DNA of 64,000 nucleotides. Source: UA16 sp002292325 (GTDB lineage Bacteria; Bacteroidota; Bacteroidia; Flavobacteriales_D; Sanyastnellaceae). The position numbers were made by a program, and so were the translations under genes. The stretch is taken from assembly GCA_943788645.1 (NCBI GenBank), contig CALSRC010000013.1, positions 17,931 to 81,930 on the forward strand, in the 5' to 3' direction. This document shows, piece by piece, positions 7,087 to 15,470 of this stretch (the stretch's first letter is position 1; each line of letters opens with the position of its first letter). The notes under the pieces were generated by a model, which worked only from the letters and a program-made list of their open reading frames with translations, had not been told where the DNA came from and did no database searches.

Positions 7087-9282
7087 ATGCTGCTTCAATT
7101 GGACATACCGCGTGACTGGATCGTGGAGGTCGAAGCCTGGCAGTGGTTCATTGTCGTTGGCGCAGCAGCACTCATGGCATTCTGGCTTTATGGCTGGAGG
7201 GCCGGCATTGGTCGCAAAAGCACGGGGAGTGGTCTATCCCATATAGGACGCTTGCTGTTGGGCACCATGCGGTTCATAACGTTGGTTGGCTTGGGGTTTT
7301 TGTTGCTGGAACCTTTAATCCGCAGCCAGTTATTCGATGAGGAGCCACCGCTAGCCGTCGTGCTGATGGACGAAAGCGCATCCGTTTTCGCACGCGGTGA
7401 TTCTGCTGCTGAGACACAACAAATTCTCGATTGGGTTGAAGGACTCCAAACCTCGATTGAAAACGCCGGAATGGTCGCAGAATGGTATGGTTTTGAGAAA
7501 CAACTGAGGCCGGTTATGAGCAACTCCGATACCGCTTGGACGTGGTCGGGAAGCCAAACCAACCTCGACGCGGCCGTCCGAGAACTCTCTGCCCGCATAG
7601 AAAACCGCAACATTGCAGGAATCATTCTAGCGAGTGACGGACTGGTCAACCGAGGCGCATCGCCTGACTTTGGAATAGAATGGCCGAATGTACCTGTCTG
7701 GACCCTGGGCCTTGGAGATACGACCAAGGTGAAAGACCGCTGGATCAGTCGAGTCAATCACAACCCAATTGCTTATTTGGGGAACACTTTTCCTATGGAG
7801 GTTTTCATCGAATCTCAGGGGCTAAAAGGAGAGACCGCCCAAATTCAGGTGTACCATCGTGGGGAGTTATTGGAGTCCCAACGATGGACAACATCAGCCG
7901 AAAAAGAAATTCAGAAATGTGCGTTTCAACTTCCGGCTACCGACGTGGGAATGCAACGCTACGAGCTGCGCATTGCATTGAACAACAAAGAAGTTGATCC
8001 GAGCAATAACCGCCGAGTTTTTTATGTTGAAGTACTCGAAAGCCGCAAAGTCATTGCTTGCATCGCTGCTTCTCCTCATCCTGATTTGGGTGCCATCCGC
8101 ATGGCTTTGGCTGAATTAGAACCTTATGAAATACGGTCATTTCAACTGGCCAATCTGCAGGACGCAGAAGCCTTGAATGAGGCCATTCGTAGTTCGGATG
8201 TGATCATAGCGCATGACTTGATTGGAGAATCTTGGGGAGGTATACCTTGGACCCAGCTCATTGCCATGAATGGCGTGCCTGTGTGGTGGTGGGCGGCTTC
8301 GGAATCCACTTGGTCGTATTTACAGCAGCCCAATACCTTAGGTGTCGAGATGTCACGTTCTGGCGACCTCAATCAAATCCACCGGGCTCGAATCAATCCG
8401 TCTTTTACTGCGCTGGAATTTCCCAACGGGACGGAAGAAGCGATTCGGGAATGGCCACCAATGCAGGGTCCTTTTGAACAAACCACGTGGTCTCCTGCCT
8501 GGTCTCCATTGATGTATCGGCAATTTGGAGACATCGAAACCAACGATGCATTCTGGGCAATTCGAGGCGGAGCAGCGGGGACGATCGGAGCAGCAGGTTC
8601 CCGTCAAATCCTTTCCATTGGCGAGGGCCTCTGGCGATGGCGGATGCGCAACTACGTCCAAAACGGAGACCACTCGGTCTTTAACCGTTTCATTCAACAG
8701 CAGGTGCAATTTCTCGCCGCCAAGGACGTCAGAAAGCGTCTGATGGTTCAAACGGAAAAGCGAATCGCCGTGGACGAGCGCATCAATTTTCGCGCCCAGG
8801 TTTATGATGCTTCTTGGAGTGCCACGAAAGAAGCCACTGTCGTTGTTTACTTGACCGACGAAATGGGCCAGGTTTACAATCGGACTTTGCTGTTGTCGGA
8901 CCAAGGCTATGCCGCTGATTTCGGAAGGATGACAGCCGGCAACTACCGATGGAAAGCGACCAGTGAACTCGACGACCAAGTATTCGAAGATTCAGGATCA
9001 CTTATTGTAGAGGACACCCAGCTCGAACGCACCAATTTATCGGCTGATCACGGCGTCTTGATGCGAATCTCGAACCAAACAGGAGGAGCCTATATGGGAG
9101 AAGTATCCAATACAACGTCTGAGGAACTCGTTCGGGCGATGGATCAAATGGGCATCCCCACGCCCATCCTCCATGAGCAAACCACATTACGAGATGCAGT
9201 CGAATGGATTGCATTACTCCTATTCATTATCGCCTTGCTTACCGCAGAATGGATCATCCGGCGCCGGACCATCGGATATTGA
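7087..9282 (+). CDS. Membrane-anchored VWA-domain protein, function unknown
   Basis: A 731-residue protein with a layout known from uncharacterised Bacteroidota and Planctomycetes proteins. Two N-terminal helices (about 18-38 and 58-78) are followed by a von Willebrand A domain with the MIDAS motif DESAS (from about D95) and LASDG further on. A long middle region contains beta-rich segments and a stretch resembling a class I glutamine-amidotransferase-like fold (the conserved cysteine of true enzymes is not evident). A single C-terminal helix lies at about 705-722. The MIDAS suggests metal-dependent protein-protein contacts on the periplasmic side. It follows fabG by 20 bp and precedes the SPFH gene. 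I do not assign a precise function; a BatA-like role is a possible but weaker reading. Confidence 0.65.
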   Translation: MLLQLDIPRDWIVEVEAWQWFIVVGAAALMAFWLYGWRAGIGRKSTGSGLSHIGRLLLGTMRFITLVGLGFLLLEPLIRSQLFDEEPPLAVVLMDESASVFARGDSAAETQQILDWVEGLQTSIENAGMVAEWYGFEKQLRPVMSNSDTAWTWSGSQTNLDAAVRELSARIENRNIAGIILASDGLVNRGASPDFGIEWPNVPVWTLGLGDTTKVKDRWISRVNHNPIAYLGNTFPMEVFIESQGLKGETAQIQVYHRGELLESQRWTTSAEKEIQKCAFQLPATDVGMQRYELRIALNNKEVDPSNNRRVFYVEVLESRKVIACIAASPHPDLGAIRMALAELEPYEIRSFQLANLQDAEALNEAIRSSDVIIAHDLIGESWGGIPWTQLIAMNGVPVWWWAASESTWSYLQQPNTLGVEMSRSGDLNQIHRARINPSFTALEFPNGTEEAIREWPPMQGPFEQTTWSPAWSPLMYRQFGDIETNDAFWAIRGGAAGTIGAAGSRQILSIGEGLWRWRMRNYVQNGDHSVFNRFIQQQVQFLAAKDVRKRLMVQTEKRIAVDERINFRAQVYDASWSATKEATVVVYLTDEMGQVYNRTLLLSDQGYAADFGRMTAGNYRWKATSELDDQVFEDSGSLIVEDTQLERTNLSADHGVLMRISNQTGGAYMGEVSNTTSEELVRAMDQMGIPTPILHEQTTLRDAVEWIALLLFIIALLTAEWIIRRRTIGY

Positions 9283-9348
9283 ATTCCATCGACTTGAAAA
9301 AAATGCCAATTCGACGCGTTGGTGAGACATCCGACTCGAGTCCTGCCT

Positions 9349-9357
9349 TAGATTTGA
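9349..9357 (+). promoter_or_regulatory. -7 box directly before the SPFH start codon
   Basis: TAGATTTGA matches TAnnTTTG and is followed after only 3 nt by the ATG at 9361, implying a leaderless or nearly leaderless mRNA. Confidence 0.5.
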
Positions 9358-9360
9358 GCT

Positions 9361-10191
9361 ATGTCACAACAACCCAACCCAGCCAACATGCGACGATTGC
9401 TTATCGTTACGTTGGTATTAGGCCCCATTCTTCTGCTTTGGGGATCGCTCACAGTCAACATTCCCTCAGGCCATGCCGGTCTGTTATTTCACACCTTCGG
9501 TGCAGGCATTGACCCAGCGGATGAGCCGTTGAATTCAGGCTTTCATTTCAAAGCGCCTTGGAATAAGGTATATGATTATGAAATTCGCCAAAAGGACAGG
9601 ATGGAGCGTTTGGAAGTCCTCAGCTCCAACTTACTCAAAATCGAAATGGACTTGACTGTGTTTTACCAACCCGACTTCCAGTCTCTGGGCTTATTGGAAA
9701 TCGAGCGCGGAAAGAACTATGAAGAGAAGGTCGTCGTTCCTGCGATGCGATCTGTTGCGCGTGAGGTCATCGCAAAGTACCTTCCCGAAGAGTTCAACAC
9801 AACCCGAAGGGATGAGATTCAATCGGAAATCGACGAACGGATGCGCGAAAAACTGTCAGAAAATTACTTGCAGCTGAATGACGTGCTGATCCGTAACATT
9901 AGCTTGCCGAAGAAGTTAGAGGAAGCCATCGAACGCAAATTGCAGCAGGAACAAGAATCGTTGGAGTACGAGTTTCGTCTTGAGAAAGCATCGAAAGAGG
10001 CTCAGCGGATGCGAATTGAAGCAGAAGGCATTCGAGACTACCAGGAAATTGTGTCGCGTGGCATCAGCCAAGAATTGCTGAAGTGGAAAGGAATTGAAGC
10101 AACATCAGCTTTGGCTAACAGCCCCAACACGAAGGTTGTTGTCATCGGTTCAGCCAAAGACGGTCTACCGCTTATCCTGGGAGACAATTAA
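9361..10191 (+). CDS. Prohibitin-family SPFH/Band-7 membrane protein
   Basis: A 276-residue protein with one N-terminal transmembrane helix (about 11-32, LLIVTLVLGPILLLWG) and a prohibitin-type Band-7 domain (about 35-200). It ends in a charged helical region (about 195-245) likely to be coiled coil, then a short C-terminus containing KVVVIG. SPFH proteins build large rings or cages in the membrane and often modulate FtsH protease or organise lipid domains. An ftsH gene lies 5 kb away in this window, but nothing here proves a direct link. It has its own promoter box and ends just before a strong bidirectional terminator, so it appears monocistronic. Confidence 0.9.
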   Translation: MSQQPNPANMRRLLIVTLVLGPILLLWGSLTVNIPSGHAGLLFHTFGAGIDPADEPLNSGFHFKAPWNKVYDYEIRQKDRMERLEVLSSNLLKIEMDLTVFYQPDFQSLGLLEIERGKNYEEKVVVPAMRSVAREVIAKYLPEEFNTTRRDEIQSEIDERMREKLSENYLQLNDVLIRNISLPKKLEEAIERKLQQEQESLEYEFRLEKASKEAQRMRIEAEGIRDYQEIVSRGISQELLKWKGIEATSALANSPNTKVVVIGSAKDGLPLILGDN

Positions 10192-10221
10192 TAAATCACT
10201 ACAAAACAGCCTGCAAATATC

Positions 10222-10250
10222 AAAAAACCCCGCCAATGGCGGGGTTTTTT
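10222..10250. terminator. Bidirectional intrinsic terminator between the SPFH gene and rpmB
   Basis: A perfect 7-bp GC stem (CCCCGCC / GGCGGGG) with an AAT loop is flanked by six A on the left and six T on the right. It can therefore terminate both converging transcripts. Confidence 0.9.
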
Positions 10251-10289
10251 GCTTCGTCCATTGGACGACTGTGCATCAAGTTTCCTGAT

Positions 10290-10532
10290 TCAGGCCTCGA
10301 CGTAAGTTCCTTTGGCTTTGGCTTGAGCAATGGCTGCCTTCAAACCAATCTTGCCGATGGTACGCATGGCAGACGTAGAAACACGCAAAGTAATAAAGGA
10401 CCCATCCTCAGCATTGAAGAAACGCTTCTTCTGAAGATTTGGGTAAAACGTACGCTTGGTGCGGCGCTTGGAGTGGGAAACGTTATTTCCTACCATCACT
10501 TTCTTACCTGTAAGTTGACATATGCGGCTCAT
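10290..10532 (-). CDS. rpmB: 50S ribosomal protein L28
   Basis: An 80-residue basic protein beginning MSRICQLTGKK, the conserved L28 start, with the RTKRTFYPN and LRVSTSAMRTI segments of the family. It belongs to the large ribosomal subunit. An in-frame extension to 10595 adds 21 residues with no family similarity and is rejected. It lies 85 bp downstream of cinA. In many Bacteroidota rpmB is followed by rpmG and a DUF4295 gene; here the next feature is a terminator, so that neighbourhood is cut short. Confidence 0.93.
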   Translation of the reverse strand: MSRICQLTGKKVMVGNNVSHSKRRTKRTFYPNLQKKRFFNAEDGSFITLRVSTSAMRTIGKIGLKAAIAQAKAKGTYVEA

Positions 10533-10617
10533 GACTGTGCTTTTTCGGACGGCAAAGAAACGAAATAAATCACTCCAATCCAACCGAGAATGCAACTTCT
10601 CATGGATTATGTTCGGC

Positions 10618-11865
10618 TTAGGCCGACCTCAATTCACGCAACAACCAGCCCATGCATTCCAATGCGGTACGCGCGATATTCCGACCGCGGTGATTACCGA
10701 GTTGAAGACAACGGGTATGCGTACCCTTAGGTGACGCCAGCGCGATCCAAATAGTCCCCACCGCCTTTGTCGGAGTAGCTCCACCTGGACCAGCAATTCC
10801 GGAAGTAGCCAGCGCATATGTGGTCTTCATTGCTTTCCGAACACCCTCAGCCATAGCCCTCACAACCTCTTCGCTTACCGCACCATGGGCCTCGATCAAT
10901 TGTGCATCGACTCCCAAAACATGTGTTTTGATTCCGTTCGCATACGCCACAATCGAACCCTCGAAAACCGCACTCGCGCCTGGAATGGCCGTCAAGCGGG
11001 CTGCAATCGATCCTCCTGTGCACGACTCCGCGGTTGACAAACTCGCCTCTGCCCGGCCCAAGGCTGCGATTAGAGCCTCTTCCAGCGACATCCCATCTTC
11101 AGCAACAACGTGCTCGCCCGCTTGGTCCAACAGCTCTTTCATCGCATCATCCACGCGAGAATCCGCATCTTCACCTATGGAACTGAGTCGAATTCGAACC
11201 TGACCAGGCGCCGGTAAATAGGCGATGCCTATTCCCCGGGACTCCAACCCCTCTTCCCAGTCGTGCACGATAGCGCTCAAAAAACTCTCTCCAATTCCTT
11301 GGGTTAATACCGTCTTTTGATAGCGCACTGGCAGAGACCATTTAGACTCCACCCGGGGCATGACTTCTTCCTCCATCAACCCCTTCATTTCATACGGCAC
11401 ACCGGGCATGCTAACCACCACTTTGTCCTTGCCTTCGCGCAAGGTGTCAAACCACATCCCCATTGCCGTACCTCTCGGATTCGGCAGAATGACACACGAC
11501 TCAGGCAAAAGAGCCTGATCGCAATTGGAAGGAAGCATTTTCAATTTACGCCCTTCAAACCATGCCGTAATCCGATCCAGCACATCTTGATCCAAAACAA
11601 GGTCTGTATTGAAGTAATCCGCCAAAGTATGCTTGGTTACATCATCCCGTGTAGGCCCCAGTCCTCCTGTTACAAGCACCAAATCCACACGGGACAGCGC
11701 CTCATCCAAGGCCGCCGAAATTTCGGAAGGTCGGTCTGAAATGGACACAATACGATTTACCGATACCCCCTTTTTTCTCAATTCCTCCCCCATCCAAGCG
11801 GAATTCGTATCCACTGTCTGTCCCAATAACAATTCGTCTCCAATCGTGATGATTTCCGCTTGCAT
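10618..11865 (-). CDS. cinA: CinA: molybdopterin-binding-like domain plus nicotinamide-nucleotide amidase domain
   Basis: A 415-residue two-domain protein. The N-terminal MoCF_biosynth-like domain (about 1-170) starts MQAEIITIGDELLLGQ and has VTGGLGPTRDD, typical of the ADP-ribose/NAD pyrophosphatase half. The C-terminal CinA domain (about 255-412) carries STAESCTGG and SGIAGPGG, the signature of PncC-type NMN deamidase. In bacteria with both halves CinA is thought to recycle pyridine nucleotides; the competence/damage-inducible name is historical. The gene has a promoter box 3 nt before its ATG. Confidence 0.93.
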   Translation of the reverse strand: MQAEIITIGDELLLGQTVDTNSAWMGEELRKKGVSVNRIVSISDRPSEISAALDEALSRVDLVLVTGGLGPTRDDVTKHTLADYFNTDLVLDQDVLDRITAWFEGRKLKMLPSNCDQALLPESCVILPNPRGTAMGMWFDTLREGKDKVVVSMPGVPYEMKGLMEEEVMPRVESKWSLPVRYQKTVLTQGIGESFLSAIVHDWEEGLESRGIGIAYLPAPGQVRIRLSSIGEDADSRVDDAMKELLDQAGEHVVAEDGMSLEEALIAALGRAEASLSTAESCTGGSIAARLTAIPGASAVFEGSIVAYANGIKTHVLGVDAQLIEAHGAVSEEVVRAMAEGVRKAMKTTYALATSGIAGPGGATPTKAVGTIWIALASPKGTHTRCLQLGNHRGRNIARTALECMGWLLRELRSA

Positions 11866-11868
11866 GCC

Positions 11869-11877
11869 GCGAAAATA
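11869..11877 (-). promoter_or_regulatory. -7 box directly before the cinA start codon
   Basis: The minus strand reads TATTTTCGC (TAnnTTYG), with 3 nt to the ATG. A TTG sits about 16 nt upstream of the box and could be a -33 element. Confidence 0.5.
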
Positions 11878-11894
11878 CGTCGAGAAAGCAGGGC

Positions 11895-11930
11895 AAAAAA
11901 AAAGCCCTCTGCCTCCAAGGCAAAGGGCTT
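11895..11930 (-). terminator. Intrinsic terminator of the Asp-box T9SS gene
   Basis: Read on the minus strand, a 12-bp stem with one mismatch (AAGCCCTTTGCC with GGCAGAGGGCTT, 5-nt loop) is followed directly by a run of T. It lies 20 bp after the stop of the gene ending at 11950. Confidence 0.88.
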
Positions 11931-11949
11931 CATATAAATCTATTTACAC

Positions 11950-13872
11950 CTATTGAATTGCCAAACGGATCACAGCTTGGTGATCACCTTGAGCAATGTT
12001 GACCAAGTAAATGCCTGGTGCCCAGTCTGAAGTTTCGATTCGTTCCACCAAGGCTGAAGTCTGCAAGGAAAGCACTTGCCGTCCGGTCATGCTCCAAACA
12101 ACGATCTGGTGAGCTCCCGGTCGGTTGATGACCAATTCAACTTGGTCGTCCGCAGGGTTCGGGTACAAAGAGATATCGTTCAAATCAATGGGCTCCGCAA
12201 TGCCAACCCAATCCTCATATTCCAGCGTCGCACAATCGCCCAAGTCATCTGCAGGCACGCGCAAGTGAACAATGTCATTGATATCCGCTGGATCCTCATC
12301 ACCGCGGACATGCAATCCTGGCTCGAAATCACGCTGATAGATGATCTCCAATTGACCATTCACGACGTCTGGAGCAATGGATCCAAACACCGCTTCGTAG
12401 CCGTCGTAATCTTCATCAGGAGTTAAATCACATGCCTCTTCCGCGTTCCATGACAAGCCCCCATCCATCGAGTGCACTAAAAATTGGTGACGATAATTCT
12501 GAGCTCCCGTGGAGAAATTCTCCATGATGGCAGAATAGGTCACGTACAGGTTGCCCGAGGCATCCGAAGCAATGCTCGGGAATCCAGCGCATCCGACATA
12601 GTACGCAGCAATTTCATCAAAATCCAACGTGCCACTTTCATCGTAATCAAAGGAATAACCAATGATTTGGGCACTATCTGCACCCATGGATTCATTCCAG
12701 TAAGCCAATCCATTGGTACCGGGGAAGTAGCTCGTGGTTCCGTCAATGGTGTCGGCATCCATATAGTACATACTCCCGTAAGAGACATGTACTTGTCCGT
12801 AAGTATCAATGTGCACATCTCCTGCACCGTCCGTATTGAAATACTCTTGGAACAAACCATCATCGTTGTAATCTTCCGCAAATTCCTCGCCTTCTGGCAA
12901 ACCCATATCTGCGACATACAAATCCACAGGGAAGTCTACGAGCAATTGCTTTGTCCACGTTTCTCCGTTGTCTTGGGAAATCATCACGAATGAATCGCTG
13001 AAATCGTTGAATGATGCGAACGCAACCGTATTGCCTCGCGCATGAATAGCGTACGTATCCCCGCTGAAGTTGGCGAAATTCGAGCTATCCAAATCGGCAA
13101 ATGAATGGTCTATCATGTCCCATGTATCGCCGCCATCTTGTGATCGGTAATACAAAAGGGCGCCGTCTTGGCCGTTGTAAAGAACTCCTCCATTGCCTTC
13201 GGGTGTGGTGATGCAAATCACGTGGAGGCTGTTTCCATCCTCTCCACCAGCGGCCATACGGGGCCACAATTTCCCGACTTCAAGGTCGCTCGGCACGGAA
13301 GCTTCACTCCAAGCTCCGGCACCGGCATCCCGCCAAGCCATGTGCAAGGGTGTATCGATGCCAGGGTGACTCACCACCACCTCGCGTCCACTTGCTGTGT
13401 GCACGATGGAGGGCCAACCAATTCGAACCGATTCGATGCGCTCGTAAGCTACTTCTCCCCAGGCCGTGCCATCATAGAAATTATAGCCTGTTCCTCGATC
13501 GCTGAATGGCGTCAACTCCAAACTCATTGTCCATGCTGCAGAAACGGCCTCGCCGCCTCCAGCCATGCGGTCATCGATCGCCGCATTGGATTGTAAATCA
13601 TACTGTGTGTAGCCAATCACTTGACGTTGGACCACAAGATCACGGTTTTGAATGTGCTCAAGATCCGTGTCCGATTGACCTTCCAAAGGCTGTTGTGGAC
13701 GGTCGGAAAAATCCGCGATTGCCACGGTGGGCATCGGAGCCGCCACACGCATAGCTGGAGCCAATTGAGGGACATCTTGAAGAATGGTTTGGCCAGTTGA
13801 TTGGACTGATTGAGTCCATCCTAAACCGGCGATAGTCGCCCACATCAGAACGACAAGGGTAAAGTGCTTCAT
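11950..13872 (-). CDS. Secreted Asp-box (BNR-like) protein with T9SS type A sorting domain
   Basis: A 640-residue exported protein. Residues 1-20 form a signal peptide. The middle contains several Asp-box (S-x-D-x-G-x-T-W) turns typical of sialidase-like beta propellers, seen as SQDGGDTW, SQDNGETW and SMDGGLSW. The catalytic residues of true sialidases are not evident, so the substrate is open. The last about 75 residues (from LYPNPADDQ) are a T9SS type A C-terminal domain, which directs secretion through the type IX pore and usually attachment to the cell surface. A terminator follows. The gene is separated from psd by 67 bp and probably has its own promoter. Confidence 0.85.
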   Translation of the reverse strand: MKHFTLVVLMWATIAGLGWTQSVQSTGQTILQDVPQLAPAMRVAAPMPTVAIADFSDRPQQPLEGQSDTDLEHIQNRDLVVQRQVIGYTQYDLQSNAAIDDRMAGGGEAVSAAWTMSLELTPFSDRGTGYNFYDGTAWGEVAYERIESVRIGWPSIVHTASGREVVVSHPGIDTPLHMAWRDAGAGAWSEASVPSDLEVGKLWPRMAAGGEDGNSLHVICITTPEGNGGVLYNGQDGALLYYRSQDGGDTWDMIDHSFADLDSSNFANFSGDTYAIHARGNTVAFASFNDFSDSFVMISQDNGETWTKQLLVDFPVDLYVADMGLPEGEEFAEDYNDDGLFQEYFNTDGAGDVHIDTYGQVHVSYGSMYYMDADTIDGTTSYFPGTNGLAYWNESMGADSAQIIGYSFDYDESGTLDFDEIAAYYVGCAGFPSIASDASGNLYVTYSAIMENFSTGAQNYRHQFLVHSMDGGLSWNAEEACDLTPDEDYDGYEAVFGSIAPDVVNGQLEIIYQRDFEPGLHVRGDEDPADINDIVHLRVPADDLGDCATLEYEDWVGIAEPIDLNDISLYPNPADDQVELVINRPGAHQIVVWSMTGRQVLSLQTSALVERIETSDWAPGIYLVNIAQGDHQAVIRLAIQ

Positions 13873-13892
13873 GTTGTTTTAGGTTTGAGGTG

Positions 13893-13924
13893 AAAAAGTA
13901 CCTCAAAGAACCCAAAAACTCCAA
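13893..13924 (-). promoter_or_regulatory. Possible promoter of the Asp-box T9SS gene
   Basis: On the minus strand a TTG (13922-13924) is followed 21 nt later by TACTTTTT, a partial match to TAnnTTTG, 20 nt before the ATG. The final G is missing, so this is tentative. Confidence 0.28.
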
Positions 13925-13939
13925 TTCTACGGGCCTTAG

Positions 13940-14602
13940 TTATTCAGAATGTGCCAATCTGGCCAAAATGCTCTCCCGACCGACCACTTTTTGGTCAAGT
14001 TCGACACAGATTTCGGCATCAAGTGGCAAAAAAACATCGATGCGAGATCCAAATTTGATGAACCCCACCTCATCTCCGGCGTCCAATTCTTGCCCCTCCT
14101 TCATGTACCAGCAGATACGACGAGCAACCGCGCCAGCGATTTGCCGAAACATGACCGTTCCGAATTCACCTTCAACGACGTGGGTCGTCCGCTCGTTTTC
14201 GGTACTCGACTTGGGATGCCAAGCCACCAAATATTTGCCAGGATGATAGCGCGAAGCCAAAACCTTTCCGGAAAGTGGCGCCCACTGAGCATGGACGTTG
14301 AGCGGGCTCATGAAAATGCTGACTTGAATGCGCTCATCTTTGAACCACTCCGTCTCCTTGACCCGCTCGATAACCACCACTTTCCCATCACTTGGGCACA
14401 GAACATCAGCCGGATTCTGAAGACCGATCTGCCGCGAAGGCATGCGAAAAAAATTAATAACGAGCCCCAGTAGAACAAGTGAGAGCAGCACTCCTATTGC
14501 AGTTCCCCACCCTGGGATCAAGGCATGCAGAAGCGATGTGATTGCAACACCCGTAACAATCGAAACGATTAACGTTGCTTTTCCCTCTCGATGAAACGTC
14601 AT
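13940..14602 (-). CDS. psd: Phosphatidylserine decarboxylase, proenzyme-type (PSD-A-like)
   Basis: A 220-residue protein with an N-terminal hydrophobic hairpin (about 10-52) and a decarboxylase domain containing CPSDGKV, SIFMSPLNVHAQ and, near the end, KFGSRID. The Gly-Ser of FGS(R) is the self-cleavage site that makes the pyruvoyl cofactor in the short PSD family. It converts phosphatidylserine to phosphatidylethanolamine at the inner membrane. Its ATG overlaps the cdsA stop by 4 bp, fitting a lipid-synthesis operon in which CdsA makes the CDP-diacylglycerol precursor. No phosphatidylserine synthase gene is in the window. Confidence 0.92.
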   Translation of the reverse strand: MTFHREGKATLIVSIVTGVAITSLLHALIPGWGTAIGVLLSLVLLGLVINFFRMPSRQIGLQNPADVLCPSDGKVVVIERVKETEWFKDERIQVSIFMSPLNVHAQWAPLSGKVLASRYHPGKYLVAWHPKSSTENERTTHVVEGEFGTVMFRQIAGAVARRICWYMKEGQELDAGDEVGFIKFGSRIDVFLPLDAEICVELDQKVVGRESILARLAHSE

Positions 14603-15249
14603 GGAAGAATGGTTTTCAGAGTGAATTCGAATGAAAGCAAAGATAGCAGGACGAGGTATACTGGGCCGGTCAGCATAAAGCCATCGAACCGATCCAAAAC
14701 ACCGCCATGGCCCGGCATCAATTTACCTGAATCTTTGATTCCGTTCCGGCGTTTCCAGGCGCTCTCAATGAGATCTCCTGCTGTCGCTAAAACAGCTACA
14801 AGAAGCCCCATCCAAAAAAAATCCCCCCCCAAAAGACACCAGGCCATCAAAGATGCAAATACCGCACCGCCAAAGAGGCCTTCCCATGATTTTCCTGGAG
14901 AGACATGAGGCATCAGCTTATGCTTACCGAAGGGTTTACCGACGAAATATGCACCCGAATCATTGGTCCAAATGATGAAGATTAAACTCAATAAAGCTGA
15001 TGGTTCATACGCTCCTGAATTGCACCAAGGAATTCCAAGGACCATGCACATCCACAATGCAACAAAAGCAGAAAACCCCCAAACAGCAGAAGGCGATGCC
15101 TTTTGTGACCCCTGCATGAATTCGCGAACGGCCAGCGAGGAAACCACAATCCATAGCACCGCATTGCTCCATGGTCCAAGCGCAACTGCTGCTATGACGA
15201 TGGCACCGAAGATGATTCCGGTGATCATTCTCGTGAATGTCTCTTTCAT
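14599..15249 (-). CDS. cdsA: Phosphatidate cytidylyltransferase
   Basis: A 216-residue polytopic membrane protein with the CDP-diglyceride synthase signature near the C-terminus: SAWKRRNGIKDSG, then PGHGGVLDRFDG. Upstream it has NDSGAYFVGKPFG and SPGKSWEG, also conserved. It forms CDP-diacylglycerol from phosphatidate and CTP. At 216 residues it is shorter than the usual 260-285, with fewer N-terminal helices, although the catalytic half is complete. It overlaps both neighbours (psd and the DUF2007 gene) by 4 bp. Confidence 0.92.
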   Translation of the reverse strand: MKETFTRMITGIIFGAIVIAAVALGPWSNAVLWIVVSSLAVREFMQGSQKASPSAVWGFSAFVALWMCMVLGIPWCNSGAYEPSALLSLIFIIWTNDSGAYFVGKPFGKHKLMPHVSPGKSWEGLFGGAVFASLMAWCLLGGDFFWMGLLVAVLATAGDLIESAWKRRNGIKDSGKLMPGHGGVLDRFDGFMLTGPVYLVLLSLLSFEFTLKTILP

Positions 15250-15470
15250 GATGGGTCCCCTGCGTTTTGCGGGGCATCTTGAGCGAGGATGATGGTTTTC
15301 GCGCGCTCGACATCATCATCTTGCACCAATAGCTCAACAAATCCAAACAGATAACTGCTGTCCCGTTTATTCAAGACAACGGCCGGGATTTGATGCTCAT
15401 CGAGCATCGCCCTTCGCAGCTCCACGGCAGGAGGGAACCCGTCAGAATATACGACAGTCCAGCCGTTCAT
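15246..15470 (-). CDS. DUF2007-family small protein
   Basis: A 74-residue protein of the DUF2007 (putative signal-transducing) type: WTVVYSDGFPPAVELRRAML, then PAVVLNKRDSSYLFG and ELLVQDDDVERAK. The fold is ACT/GlnB-like in appearance, and no catalytic residues are known. It overlaps ftsH upstream and cdsA downstream by 4 bp each, so its synthesis is translationally coupled to them. Function unknown; position suggests a link to envelope homeostasis, which is only inference. Confidence 0.85.
   Translation of the reverse strand: MNGWTVVYSDGFPPAVELRRAMLDEHQIPAVVLNKRDSSYLFGFVELLVQDDDVERAKTIILAQDAPQNAGDPS

Noticed and set aside
11950..13872. True sialidase
   Set aside because: Asp-boxes are present, but no arginine triad or nucleophile tyrosine could be identified with confidence.
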